Source: Salinibacterium sp. NG253
GTDB lineage: Bacteria; Actinomycetota; Actinomycetes; Actinomycetales; Microbacteriaceae
Assembly (NCBI RefSeq): GCF_015864945.1
Contig: NZ_JADYWF010000001.1
Location: 1,302,378-1,366,377, forward strand
Length of the DNA: 64,000 nucleotides
Reading direction: 5' to 3'
This document shows positions 54,370 to 62,227 of the stretch, piece by piece. The notes below the pieces were generated by a model that saw only the letters and a list, made by a program, of their open reading frames with translations, was not told the origin of the DNA and did not search any database. A program made the position numbers and the translations under genes. The stretch's first letter is position 1. The number at the start of each line of letters is the position of its first letter.

Positions 54370-54472
54370 TCCCCGCGAAGCTCATCGTCATTACGGTCGT
54401 GTCATCATGACCCGGTGCAGCTAGGGTCCGAAAGGGCTCGACGAGACCTCCAGAATTTCTAACATTCTGGAG
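54358..54472 (+). ncRNA. yybP-ykoY manganese riboswitch
   Basis: The aptamer spans 54358-54451. The signature GGGGAGTAG (54361-54369) is exact, and CCGAAAGGG (54428-54436) and CGAGACCTCC are in the expected order. P1 pairs GGAGG (54358-54362) with CCTCC (54447-54451). The expression platform is a 9-bp hairpin, CTCCAGAAT (54448-54456) with ATTCTGGAG (54464-54472). It sequesters the ribosome-binding GGAG 7 nt before the TerC ATG and competes with P1. Mn2+ should therefore turn TerC translation on. Confidence 0.88.
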
Positions 54473-54479
54473 TTGTTTC

Positions 54480-55478
54480 ATGAACGTTCCTCTGTGGGCT
54501 TGGCTCGCTGTAGTCGGTGTCATTCTTGTGATGCTCGCGATCGACCTAGTCGCGCATCGCACCGCTCATGTCATTGGCGTGCGCGAAGCTGCAGCGTGGT
54601 CAGTCCTCTGGGTCGCCTCCGGCGTTACCTTTGGTGGCATTATCTGGTGGCTCTTTGGTGCGGAATTCGGCCAGCAGTACTTTGCCGGCTTCGTTATTGA
54701 GAAATCGCTTGCCGTTGACAACGTCTTCGTCTGGGCAATCATCTTCTCCGCCTTTGCCGTACCCCCACAGTTTCAGCATCGCGTTCTGTTCCTCGGGGTC
54801 ATCGGAGCTCTCGTGTTCCGTGGCATCTTCATCGCCGCCGGCGCAGCCCTGCTCAGCAGCTTCGCGTGGGTGCTCTATGTGTTCGGTGCGTTCTTGGTTT
54901 TTACGGGCATCCAGATGCTGCGCAAACGAAACGAGCACTACGACCCCGAGAAGTCCGTCGTGCTCAAGATCTTCCGTCGCCGCGTCCCCATGACGGATGC
55001 TTTCTACGGTCAGAAGTTCGTCGTGCGAAAGGCGGGCGTGCTGCTTGCTACCCCGCTGCTGGCCGTGCTGGTTCTTGTCGAGATCACTGACATCGTGTTT
55101 GCCGTTGACTCGATCCCGGCCATCTTCGCCGTCACCGACGAAGCGTTCCTCGTGTTCACCGCCAATGCCTTCGCGATCCTAGGCCTGCGGGCAATGTACT
55201 TTCTGCTCGCTGACCTCATGCACCGCTTCATCTATCTGAAGATCGGCCTGGCTCTCCTGCTCGTTTGGGTCGGAATCAAGATGCTCCTGCTCGACGTGTA
55301 TTACATCTCTACAACTCTGTCGCTCGGCGTGATCTTCGTCATCCTGGCCACGTCGATCGGTACGAGCCTGTGGGCCACGCGCGGCCAGCCCCGCCACGCG
55401 ATCGAGACCCCCGCGGGCGGCGGATTCCGGATGGCGACCGACGACGAACTCGCCGAGGTCGATAGTGTGGCCACGTGA
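54480..55478 (+). CDS. TerC-family manganese-export membrane protein
   Basis: A 332-aa inner-membrane protein with about nine helices. The TerC hallmarks FVIEKSLAVDNVFVWAIIF, GVIGALVFRGIFI and LVEITDIVFAVDSIPAIFAV are present; the acidic residues in the paired helices form the metal path. Many members export Mn2+ (Alx/MeeF type). The upstream Mn riboswitch supports that role. The ATG at 54480 is directly behind the riboswitch-controlled GGAG. The stop overlaps the next start (GTGA). Confidence 0.93.
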   Translation: MNVPLWAWLAVVGVILVMLAIDLVAHRTAHVIGVREAAAWSVLWVASGVTFGGIIWWLFGAEFGQQYFAGFVIEKSLAVDNVFVWAIIFSAFAVPPQFQHRVLFLGVIGALVFRGIFIAAGAALLSSFAWVLYVFGAFLVFTGIQMLRKRNEHYDPEKSVVLKIFRRRVPMTDAFYGQKFVVRKAGVLLATPLLAVLVLVEITDIVFAVDSIPAIFAVTDEAFLVFTANAFAILGLRAMYFLLADLMHRFIYLKIGLALLLVWVGIKMLLLDVYYISTTLSLGVIFVILATSIGTSLWATRGQPRHAIETPAGGGFRMATDDELAEVDSVAT

Positions 55479-55717
55479 ACCCATTACTTCCGGCAACCTA
55501 TGACCTCGTTTACTCCCTAATTCTTGGCGGCCTTTTTCTACTGAACCTCGTCATCTCGTTCTTGGTCGCCGGCTCAGCTAAGCGCAAAGACCGCAGCTTC
55601 GGATCGTTTTTCTGGCTATCGTTCGCCATGGGGTTCCTTCTTCCGGCGTTGGTGGTTGCCGCACTGCCCTTCCGTGACGACGACCCCAACCGTCCGAGCA
55701 ACAAGCCTCAGTTCTAG
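55475..55717 (+). CDS. Small two-helix membrane protein
   Basis: An 80-aa protein with GTG start overlapping the TerC stop by 4 nt. Hydrophobic helices lie at about 10-32 and 42-64, with a basic loop (AKRKDRSF) between and a polar tail. No family recognised. Coupling to TerC suggests a partner or accessory in manganese export, which is inference. Confidence 0.75.
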   Translation: MNPLLPATYDLVYSLILGGLFLLNLVISFLVAGSAKRKDRSFGSFFWLSFAMGFLLPALVVAALPFRDDDPNRPSNKPQF

Positions 55718-55748
55718 AGCTGCACCACGGCTCCAGCGCCCGCGCACG

Positions 55749-55783
55749 AAAAAGCCCCACATCACAAGGATGCGGGGCTTTTT
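55749..55783 (+). terminator. Rho-independent terminator after the TerC unit
   Basis: AAAAAGCCCC-CATC and GATG-GGGGCTTTTT pair almost perfectly around a 5-base loop and end in T5. It lies 31 bp past the small membrane protein gene and beside the 3' end of the tRNA gene, so it may serve both strands. Confidence 0.9.
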
Positions 55784-55785
55784 GC

Positions 55786-55875
55786 TGGCGGTACCGGTGG
55801 GATTTGAACCCACGGTGCGCTTTCACGCACACAACTTTTCGAGAGTTGCACCTTCGGCCGCTCGGACACGGTACC
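55786..55875 (-). tRNA. tRNA-Ser (anticodon CGA)
   Basis: The minus-strand RNA starts GGTACCG and ends CGGTACC-G-CCA, giving a 7-bp acceptor stem with encoded CCA. The anticodon arm CAACTCTCGAAAAGTTG presents CGA, reading UCG. A long variable arm (GTGCGTGAAAGCGCAC) and the T arm GTGGG-TTCAAAT-CCCAC confirm a serine tRNA. No duplicate of its 3' end was seen nearby, so no integrated element is evident. Confidence 0.96.
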
Positions 55876-55911
55876 GGGAGAGAGTTTAGTACAGATATCG
55901 GTGACGTGCGT

Positions 55912-56490
55912 TCACGGGTTGCGGCGCATCCAGTTGAGGCAGTGCACGAGCAGGGCACTTGCTACGCAGAATGCGCCAGCGGTGATGCAGATCGGTGCTG
56001 CGACCTGAGCGAGGTTGAACAGCTCCCAGCTGTTTTCGTTGATAGTGCCGCGACCATAGAGCCCCTTGAACGCCCACCACAGCCCTCCGACGCCGCTTGC
56101 CATGAGACCACCGCCCACCGCCCAGATTACGTAGATCCAGGGGTTGCGGGCGAGGCTTGTTGGCGTGCGCGTCGCGACAGGGTCAGCGGATGCGGCTGCG
56201 TCATCCACATACTGTGACTGCGGTGCCGCCGACGGATGAGTGTCGCCGCTGGCCCGCGAAGGGTCAGGTTCCCGGGCAGAGAGGGTGGCGGTCGCTGCCG
56301 CTGCTGTGACGCGATCGTCGGCGGGGACTCGCGGAGCCGACGGCGCCACAGCGTTAGCTCCCGCCTGGCGATTGCTGTCGACGTTGCGGGCGGCGCGGGT
56401 GTTTTCTTCGCGCTCGCCGCCCTCCCCTGCGGCATAACCTCGCTGAAAAACGGGGTCGAATCGGGGGTCAATGCTTTTGTCTGTCGCCAC
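55912..56490 (-). CDS. Membrane protein with disordered N-terminus
   Basis: About 192 aa from a GTG with AAGGGAG upstream; a longer ATG-start version exists but lacks a ribosome site. Residues 1-110 are Ala/Pro/Ser-rich and charged, containing PRFDPVFQRGY near the start. Two transmembrane helices, beginning PWIYVIWAVGGGLMASG and CITAGAFCVASALL, form the C-terminus with a short amphipathic loop between them. Function unknown. Confidence 0.75.
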   Translation of the reverse strand: MATDKSIDPRFDPVFQRGYAAGEGGEREENTRAARNVDSNRQAGANAVAPSAPRVPADDRVTAAAATATLSAREPDPSRASGDTHPSAAPQSQYVDDAAASADPVATRTPTSLARNPWIYVIWAVGGGLMASGVGGLWWAFKGLYGRGTINENSWELFNLAQVAAPICITAGAFCVASALLVHCLNWMRRNP

Positions 56491-56636
56491 GGTGCTCCCT
56501 TGTCCGTTCCTCATCGTAGGCGGGAAGCATCCATAAGTCGCGCATTCCTCAAAAACGATCGAGGGGTGCGACGCGCACTCCCTCGACACCCGTTTCGCGC
56601 TCAGCGGATCTCTAGTTACGCCGAAAGATTGGGGCC

Positions 56637-56656
56637 GCATACCCCCCTAGGTATGC
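56637..56656. promoter_or_regulatory. CstR-type operator
   Basis: A perfect 7-bp inverted repeat, GCATACC-CCCCTA-GGTATGC, lies 7 bp before the proposed ATG of the sulfur operon. Its ATACC/GGTAT ends and C-rich centre fit CsoR/CstR-family operators, and a CstR-like gene is the third gene downstream. The short distance to the start implies a very short or absent leader. Confidence 0.75.
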
Positions 56657-56663
56657 TTGGTTG

Positions 56664-58319
56664 ATGAGCACTTCCCCCACGCACCGCACACGCCGCATCC
56701 TCGTTATCGGTGGAGTCGCCGCCGGAATGTCCTTCGCCACCCGCATGCGCCGTCGCGATGAACACGCCGAGATCATCATCTTCGAACGCAGCGGTCACGT
56801 GTCGTTCGCCAACTGTGGCCTTGCCTACTATCTGGGCGGTGTCATCACCGACCGCGACGAGCTGCTGCTGCAGACCCCCGCAGGCCTCGGCAGCCGTTTC
56901 GGTCTCGATGTGCGCGTCAACCACAACGTCACCGCGATCGACCCCACCCAACGCAGCATCACCGTGCACAACCACGTCGACGACACCATCAGCACCGAAA
57001 GCTACGACGAGCTCGTCATTGCAACGGGCGCGAGCGCAGTCATCCCTGCTATCGCCGGCAGTGAGCGGATGCTCGTGCTGCGCAACATCGAAGACGTCGA
57101 CCTGCTCCAGTCCTCCCTCGACGCCCTCGACCCGTCGACCGCGAACGTCGTCGTTTTGGGTGCCGGCTACATCGGCATCGAAATGGCGGAGAACCTCGCC
57201 AAGCGTGGCCTCAGCGTCACGCTCGTGCAGCGTCCCGCTCATGTGCTCGGCACCTTCGATTCCGAAATGGTTACCCCGATCGAAGCGCACCTTCGCGAGA
57301 ACGGTGTCGCCCTCCACCTCGGCACGGAAGCGATCGCGATGGATGACACCTCCGTCCAGCTCAGCGACGGTTCCAGCGTTGCCGCAGACCTCGTCGTCGC
57401 GGCTGTTGGGGTGCGACCCGACAACGGGCTCGCCGTGCACGCTGGCCTCGCTACGGGGCCAACGGGCGGCATCCGAGTTAGTGCTGGGTATCAGACCAGC
57501 GCACCCCACATCTATGCGATCGGCGATGTCGCTGAGAAGGTCGGGGCGATCAGCGGCGAGCACGAACTCGTTTCGCTCGCCGGGCCAGCCAACCGTGACG
57601 GCCGCTACCTAGCCGACACCCTCGCCGGGGATGAGGTGCACTCGAAGCCCGCACTCGGCACCGCCATCGTCGGCGTTTTCGATCTCACTGCCGCCAGCCT
57701 CGGTTCGACCGAGCGCGCGCTGCGTGCTGCCGGTCGCGACATTCGCGTGATTCATACCCACCCGGTTTCTCACGCGGGCTACTACCCCGGCGCCCAGTCG
57801 CTGTCGCTCAAACTCATCATCGACACCGCCACCGATCTCATCTTGGGAGCCCAAGTTGTTGGTCGCGAGGGTGTCGATAAGCGGATGGATGTGCTCGCCA
57901 CCGCCACGAGCGTCGGCCTCACTGCGAGCGCTCTCGCCGACCTCGAACTCGCCTATGCGCCGCAGTATGGCTCAGCCAAAGACCCCATCAACCACCTCGG
58001 TTACGTCGCCAAAAACCTGCGGGACGACCTCAGCGCCTCCATTCAGTGGCACGAGATTGACGCCGAGCTTGAGGCTGGCACTCTGCTAGTGGATGTTCGC
58101 ACCCCCGCCGAGTTCGCGCTCGGTGCCATCCCGCACGCCGTCAACATCCCGCTCGACGATTTGCGCAGCCGCTTCGGTGAGCTCGATGACCGCCGCGTGA
58201 TCGTGCACTGCCAGGTCGGACAGCGCGGCCACACCGCCGTGCGCATCCTCACCCAGCACGGAATCGACGCCGTCAACCTCGATGGCGGCTACCGCACGTG
58301 GCTCGCCGCGAACGCGTAA
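56664..58319 (+). CDS. CoA-disulfide reductase/rhodanese fusion (FAD-dependent)
   Basis: A 551-aa protein. Residues 10-450 are a pyridine nucleotide-disulfide oxidoreductase: ILVIGGVAAGMSFA binds FAD and SFANCGLAYY holds the single active Cys51. VVVLGAGYIGIEMAENL binds NAD(P)H. Residues 460-551 are a rhodanese with active Cys516 (VHCQVGQRG). Such CoADR-Rhd proteins reduce CoA persulfide or polysulfide and handle reactive sulfur. The operon and the CstR-like regulator support this. The ATG at 56664 directly follows a TTG that could also be used. Confidence 0.93.
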   Translation: MSTSPTHRTRRILVIGGVAAGMSFATRMRRRDEHAEIIIFERSGHVSFANCGLAYYLGGVITDRDELLLQTPAGLGSRFGLDVRVNHNVTAIDPTQRSITVHNHVDDTISTESYDELVIATGASAVIPAIAGSERMLVLRNIEDVDLLQSSLDALDPSTANVVVLGAGYIGIEMAENLAKRGLSVTLVQRPAHVLGTFDSEMVTPIEAHLRENGVALHLGTEAIAMDDTSVQLSDGSSVAADLVVAAVGVRPDNGLAVHAGLATGPTGGIRVSAGYQTSAPHIYAIGDVAEKVGAISGEHELVSLAGPANRDGRYLADTLAGDEVHSKPALGTAIVGVFDLTAASLGSTERALRAAGRDIRVIHTHPVSHAGYYPGAQSLSLKLIIDTATDLILGAQVVGREGVDKRMDVLATATSVGLTASALADLELAYAPQYGSAKDPINHLGYVAKNLRDDLSASIQWHEIDAELEAGTLLVDVRTPAEFALGAIPHAVNIPLDDLRSRFGELDDRRVIVHCQVGQRGHTAVRILTQHGIDAVNLDGGYRTWLAANA

Positions 58320-58369
58320 CCCACCCCTAACCTGCAACCACCTGACCCACTTCACCCCAAGGAATCCCC

Positions 58370-58672
58370 ATGAACACCGTTACACCCCGGACCCTCTCCG
58401 AACTCACCAACCCCGTCGTTATTGACGTGCGCGAACCCGTCGAATACGTTTCGGGGCATGCGCCAGAGGCCGCCAGTATTCCGCTCGGGGAACTCGTTGC
58501 TCGCGTTGAAGAACTTGACCGTGACGAGACCATCTACGTCATCTGCGAGAGCGGCGGCCGCAGCGCTCAGGCCGTCGAATGGCTCAACACTCAAGGTTTC
58601 GACGCCGTCAACGTCGAGGGTGGCACCTCCGCCTGGCGCACCGCCGGCCTGCCAGTCACGAAAGGCAACTAG
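58370..58672 (+). CDS. Single-domain rhodanese
   Basis: A 100-aa sulfurtransferase. VIDVREPVEYVSGHAPEAASIPLGEL starts the fold, and the active Cys59 lies in VICESGGRSAQ. No signal peptide, so it is cytoplasmic. It would transfer persulfide sulfur together with the CoADR-Rhd made upstream, 50 bp away. AAGGAAT precedes the ATG. The CstR-like gene follows after 2 bp. Confidence 0.93.
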   Translation: MNTVTPRTLSELTNPVVIDVREPVEYVSGHAPEAASIPLGELVARVEELDRDETIYVICESGGRSAQAVEWLNTQGFDAVNVEGGTSAWRTAGLPVTKGN

Positions 58673-58674
58673 CC

Positions 58675-59004
58675 ATGACCACCTCTGAAGTCGCCACCTC
58701 TGAAGGCGCCACCTCCACGGATGCCGCTACCGGGCACGACCCCGAAGCGATGCGCAAGGTGATGAACCGCCTCAAGCGCGCCGAAGGTCAACTGCACGCC
58801 CTCATCCAGTCGATGGGAGCCGAGTCGAACTGCAAAGACGTCGTGACGCAACTCGCTGCCGTCAGCAAGGCACTCGATCGCGCTGGCTTCATGATCATCG
58901 CGAACGCCCTGCAATCATGCTCGACGGATGATGCGGATGGCGAGGGCAGCCACGATGGAATGTCCCCGGCAGATATCGAGAAGCTGTTCCTCACTCTCGC
59001 CTAG
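58675..59004 (+). CDS. CstR-like persulfide-sensing repressor
   Basis: A 109-aa CsoR-family protein with an extra Ser/Thr-rich N-terminus of about 20 residues. The sensing cysteines Cys53 and Cys82 are 29 residues apart, the spacing of CstR Cys31 and Cys60. The His of copper sensors is Ala78 here, so copper binding is unlikely and persulfide or polysulfide sensing is favoured. The MRKVMNRLKRAEGQLHAL helix contacts DNA. It probably represses the operon through 56637-56656. Confidence 0.87.
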   Translation: MTTSEVATSEGATSTDAATGHDPEAMRKVMNRLKRAEGQLHALIQSMGAESNCKDVVTQLAAVSKALDRAGFMIIANALQSCSTDDADGEGSHDGMSPADIEKLFLTLA

Positions 59005-59035
59005 CAGTGTCGGTCGTGCCGCCTAGGGTTGAAGC

Positions 59036-60391
59036 ATGGCCCGAGCTGTAAGTAATTTTCGCTGCACTGAGTGCGGCTGGACGAGCATCAAATGGGTGGG
59101 CCGCTGCGGCGAATGCCAGCAGTGGGGCACCGTGACCGATGCTGGCGCAGCAACAGGCATCACCAAGCGGGTGGCCACCGTTGCCGTCTCCAACACGAGC
59201 GGCGCACGCTCCATCACCGAGATCGGTGCCGAGTCCGTTGCACACTGGCCGAGCGGCATCGCCGAGTTCGACCGCGTTCTTGGCGGCGGCGTCGTGCCGG
59301 GCGCTGCCATTCTGTTGAGCGGCGAACCGGGCGTCGGCAAGTCAACGCTGCTACTTGAAGTGGCATCGCGGGCCGCGGCATCCGGTCAGCGTGTTCTGTA
59401 TGTCACTGCCGAAGAGTCGGTAAGCCAAGTTCGCCTGCGCGCCGAACGCACCAACGCCCTGCACCCGTCACTGTTCTTGGCCGCCGAAACCGATCTCGGC
59501 ACGATCCTCGGTCAGATCGATCACGTCAAGCCACAACTCGTGATCGTCGACTCCGTGCAAACTGTCGCGTCCGCCGCAACCGAAGGCATCGCGGGAGGGC
59601 CATCGCAAGTGCGCGAAGTTGCCTCCACTCTTATTCGGGTCAGCAAAGACCAGAACCTGCCCATCCTCCTTGTGGGTCACGTCACTAAAGACGGCACCAT
59701 TGCGGGCCCGCGCCTGCTCGAACACCTCGTGGATGTCGTGCTCCAGTTCGAAGGCGACCGCCAGACGGCGCTGCGCTTTGTTCGCGCCCACAAGAACCGT
59801 TTTGGCTCCACTGAAGAAGTCGGCTGCTTCGAGATGACCGGCGAGGGCATCGCCGAGGTCTCCGACCCCAGCGGCCTCTTCCTCTCCCACGCCCGCCAAC
59901 CCGTGAGCGGCACCTGCGTCACGATCGCCCTCGAGGGCAGGCGCGCCCTTCCCGTGGAGGTGCAGGCGCTGATTGTGAAGTCTCAGGCTCCCCAACCGCG
60001 CCGCGTCGTCAACGGCGTCGATGCCTCACGAGTAGCCATGTTGCTCGCGGTGCTTGAGCGGCGAGCGGGGATTCCTCTGTCTACCTTCGATGTGTATGTG
60101 TCGACGGTGGGCGGCATCCGCGTCACCGAGCCCGGCGCCGACCTCGCGATCGCGCTCGCCATCGCCAGCGCGTACAAAGACAAAGCGTTCTCCGCCACGA
60201 TGGCCGTCGTCGGCGAGATCAGCCTGGCAGGCGAGATTCGGCCGGCATCATCGGCGAAGCAGCGTCTGGCCGAAGCGTCTCGTCTCGGATTCGACACCGT
60301 GATCGATGCCGACGCAGCCCATGTTCGCGAAGCGCTCCGTCTGGCCTTTGCCGGCGCGACCGAAGAGCGCGTACAGATCCCCGAGTTCTAA
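59036..60391 (+). CDS. radA: DNA repair protein RadA
   Basis: A 451-aa RecA-like helicase for recombination intermediates. An N-terminal zinc finger, CTECGWTS and CGECQQW, is followed by Walker A GEPGVGKST near 97, the RadA-specific HKNRFGST, and a C-terminal Lon-like domain (GEISLAGEIRP). The start ATG at 59036 opens MARAVSNFRC. It lies 31 bp past the CstR-like gene and may have its own promoter. It helps branch migration and processing in homologous recombination. Confidence 0.97.
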   Translation: MARAVSNFRCTECGWTSIKWVGRCGECQQWGTVTDAGAATGITKRVATVAVSNTSGARSITEIGAESVAHWPSGIAEFDRVLGGGVVPGAAILLSGEPGVGKSTLLLEVASRAAASGQRVLYVTAEESVSQVRLRAERTNALHPSLFLAAETDLGTILGQIDHVKPQLVIVDSVQTVASAATEGIAGGPSQVREVASTLIRVSKDQNLPILLVGHVTKDGTIAGPRLLEHLVDVVLQFEGDRQTALRFVRAHKNRFGSTEEVGCFEMTGEGIAEVSDPSGLFLSHARQPVSGTCVTIALEGRRALPVEVQALIVKSQAPQPRRVVNGVDASRVAMLLAVLERRAGIPLSTFDVYVSTVGGIRVTEPGADLAIALAIASAYKDKAFSATMAVVGEISLAGEIRPASSAKQRLAEASRLGFDTVIDADAAHVREALRLAFAGATEERVQIPEF

Positions 60392-60423
60392 GAAGATCAG
60401 TCACGCCACTCCCCTAGCACGCA

Positions 60424-60459
60424 GCAACGGCGGCTCATCCGAGGATGAGCCGCCGTTGC
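60424..60459. terminator. Strong 17-bp hairpin between radA and the next gene
   Basis: GCAACGGCGGCTCATCC and GGATGAGCCGCCGTTGC are exact inverted copies separated by 2 bases. It lies between convergent genes (radA, plus; 60483-61604, minus) and has no T tract. It is most likely a bidirectional terminator. Confidence 0.85.
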
Positions 60460-60482
60460 GACGCTAGGTGCTGAACCGTTGG

Positions 60483-61604
60483 CTAGCCGAACAGGGTCCA
60501 GAGACCCCAGTCCTCTACGCGCCAGCTGATCCAGCCGTTCTCACGCTGCAAGCTGACCAGAATCGAGTCGCTCTCGCCGGTCGCGGGCTTCACTGCACGA
60601 CACGTGAAGGTGTCACCCATGAGAACCGGCGGCGTTGCGGGGCACGAAAGTTCGATGTTTGCGCCGAGAGTCGCAGCTTGAGCCTGAATCGAATTTTCGA
60701 TCTGGTTGCTGAACGTCTGCGGGATCAAGGAGATAAGGAGACCAGGAAGGATCAACATTCCGATAACCAGAGACACGATCGAGCCGGCCCACGTGGCGAT
60801 CGGCGCGATGCCTTTGCCTGTCTCCTTCATGGTGCGCAGACCGCGAATCACCAAGTAAACCGGGGCGGTCAAGAATGCCCATGCAGCGTTTGCTGGATCC
60901 TCGTGGCCCCACACCTGCAGAAGCAGGTTGTCGTAAGCGGCGAGGCCCAAAACGACTAAGTAAGGAGCGATCCAGACGACGAGCAGCAGCGGCAAGTTGG
61001 CGCCGAGGCCTGCGCCCGCAATCAGGAACATGCTGGTCAGGAGTTGAATAAGCGGAAGGATCGCGATGAGCCAGACAGCCGCGTTGTACGTGCGGTGTTG
61101 ACGGATCTCGCGCTCAGGCGCTGCTTCTTCTTCGGCGAAAGCGCTGAGAGTGGATGCACCAGGCATCGTGTTCGCGTGGGCATTAGCCGACTTCGGCAGC
61201 AGCATCGGCTCATCGGCCTGCTGCGCGTCGTCTACGGGCGCTTCGAGTTCACGCAACGTCATCGCGAGAAGCGGCTGAGCGCTCAGCTCGTCGTGAACGG
61301 GTGCTGTCTCCGGCTCCGGCTCGCTACGAGTCTCGGTTGTGAGGTAGTCGCTCGAGTCGTGGCGTTCGCGATCGCGCTGTTCACGTCGCGACGGAAGCTC
61401 ATCTACATCGTCGTCATAGTCATCGTCGGCGAACGCCAGCTTGGTAGCCGGCTGCACAACGATAGGGGCACGTGCATCTGAGGTGTGCTCAGTCCAGGCT
61501 TGGGCATCCCACCAGCGCAACTGGGGCAACCCCAGAGGGTCTGGGTACCATCCCGCTGGCACACCGAAACTGTTGTCTTCCACGTTGAACAGAGTAACCG
61601 TCAC
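60483..61604 (-). CDS. DUF2510 membrane protein
   Basis: A 373-aa protein. The N-terminal DUF2510 module (GVPAGWYPDPLGLPQLRWWDAQAWTEHT) is typical of actinobacterial envelope proteins. An acidic disordered region follows (about 60-160), then four to five transmembrane helices (about 175-300). The external C-terminal domain, with SCPATPPVLMGDTFTC, resembles DUF4333-like modules. GTG start; no clear ribosome site, so the start is uncertain. Function unknown. Confidence 0.8.
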   Translation of the reverse strand: MTVTLFNVEDNSFGVPAGWYPDPLGLPQLRWWDAQAWTEHTSDARAPIVVQPATKLAFADDDYDDDVDELPSRREQRDRERHDSSDYLTTETRSEPEPETAPVHDELSAQPLLAMTLRELEAPVDDAQQADEPMLLPKSANAHANTMPGASTLSAFAEEEAAPEREIRQHRTYNAAVWLIAILPLIQLLTSMFLIAGAGLGANLPLLLVVWIAPYLVVLGLAAYDNLLLQVWGHEDPANAAWAFLTAPVYLVIRGLRTMKETGKGIAPIATWAGSIVSLVIGMLILPGLLISLIPQTFSNQIENSIQAQAATLGANIELSCPATPPVLMGDTFTCRAVKPATGESDSILVSLQRENGWISWRVEDWGLWTLFG

Positions 61605-61688
61605 AGAGAGGGGATAGAAAGGCCTGTTTATAACATTGATGCTGGTGCGAGTCTGGATGTAACCCTAAAGAGTGCCGAAATTGGCCTT

Positions 61689-61711
61689 AAATGGTCTATT
61701 TTCGACCATTT
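61689..61711. promoter_or_regulatory. AT-rich perfect palindrome in intergenic region
   Basis: AAATGGTC and GACCATTT pair as an 8-bp stem around TATTTTC. It lies upstream of the DUF2510 gene (start 61604) and downstream of the SseB-like gene (stop 61790) on the same strand. It could be an operator for the former or a weak terminator for the latter. Confidence 0.5.
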
Positions 61712-61789
61712 GTCCCCTGAACTGGGTCAGAAGCGTGATTCCTCCAGAACCGCAAATATCTGTGGAAAACGCCTCAGCGCACGGCTCAG

Positions 61790-62215
61790 TTAGGAAAGAG
61801 TGAGGGCATCCAAGATGTCATCGGGCGATGCTTGCATCGTGTGGGGGCCTGCAACGTCGAACCAGACCGACTCCAGAACGCCACGATTGGTCTCGAGGAA
61901 CGCACGCAAGTCCTCCGCGCGATACGCGACAACCTGATGGTCAGTCTCCTCGGGCAGCATGGCAACGTAGGCGTCAACCGACGAGAACAGCAAGAGCATG
62001 TACTTATCTGCTTCGCCGCGGCGGAAGACACGCACTTGCGCTTCGTTCTCGTTCGGGGCGGCTTCGTCGCTGTCAGCATCCGTCAGCAAAGGCACCATGA
62101 CTCGGTCATTGCGCAGCGCCAGAGCCACCGCTACGGGGTCGCCAGCCTCAAGAGCTTGAGCGAGCAAAGGGGAACTGAATTCGGCACTCTGTGCCGAGGA
62201 GGATGAAGAATCCAT
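61790..62215 (-). CDS. SseB-family protein
   Basis: A 141-aa protein with an SseB N-terminal-type domain. VALALRNDRVMVPLLT, the short acidic loop, then KYMLLLFSSVDAYVAML and the final VAGPHTM motif match actinobacterial SseB-like proteins. The biological role is unknown. The ATG at 62215 gives a Ser-rich start. It is followed by a 185-bp gap holding a palindrome. Confidence 0.8.
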   Translation of the reverse strand: MDSSSSSAQSAEFSSPLLAQALEAGDPVAVALALRNDRVMVPLLTDADSDEAAPNENEAQVRVFRRGEADKYMLLLFSSVDAYVAMLPEETDHQVVAYRAEDLRAFLETNRGVLESVWFDVAGPHTMQASPDDILDALTLS

Positions 62216-62227
62216 GACCAATCCGGG

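Noticed and set aside
55786-55875. tRNA-Ser as an integration site for a mobile element
   Set aside because: No integrase gene and no direct repeat of the tRNA 3' end is seen in the flanks.
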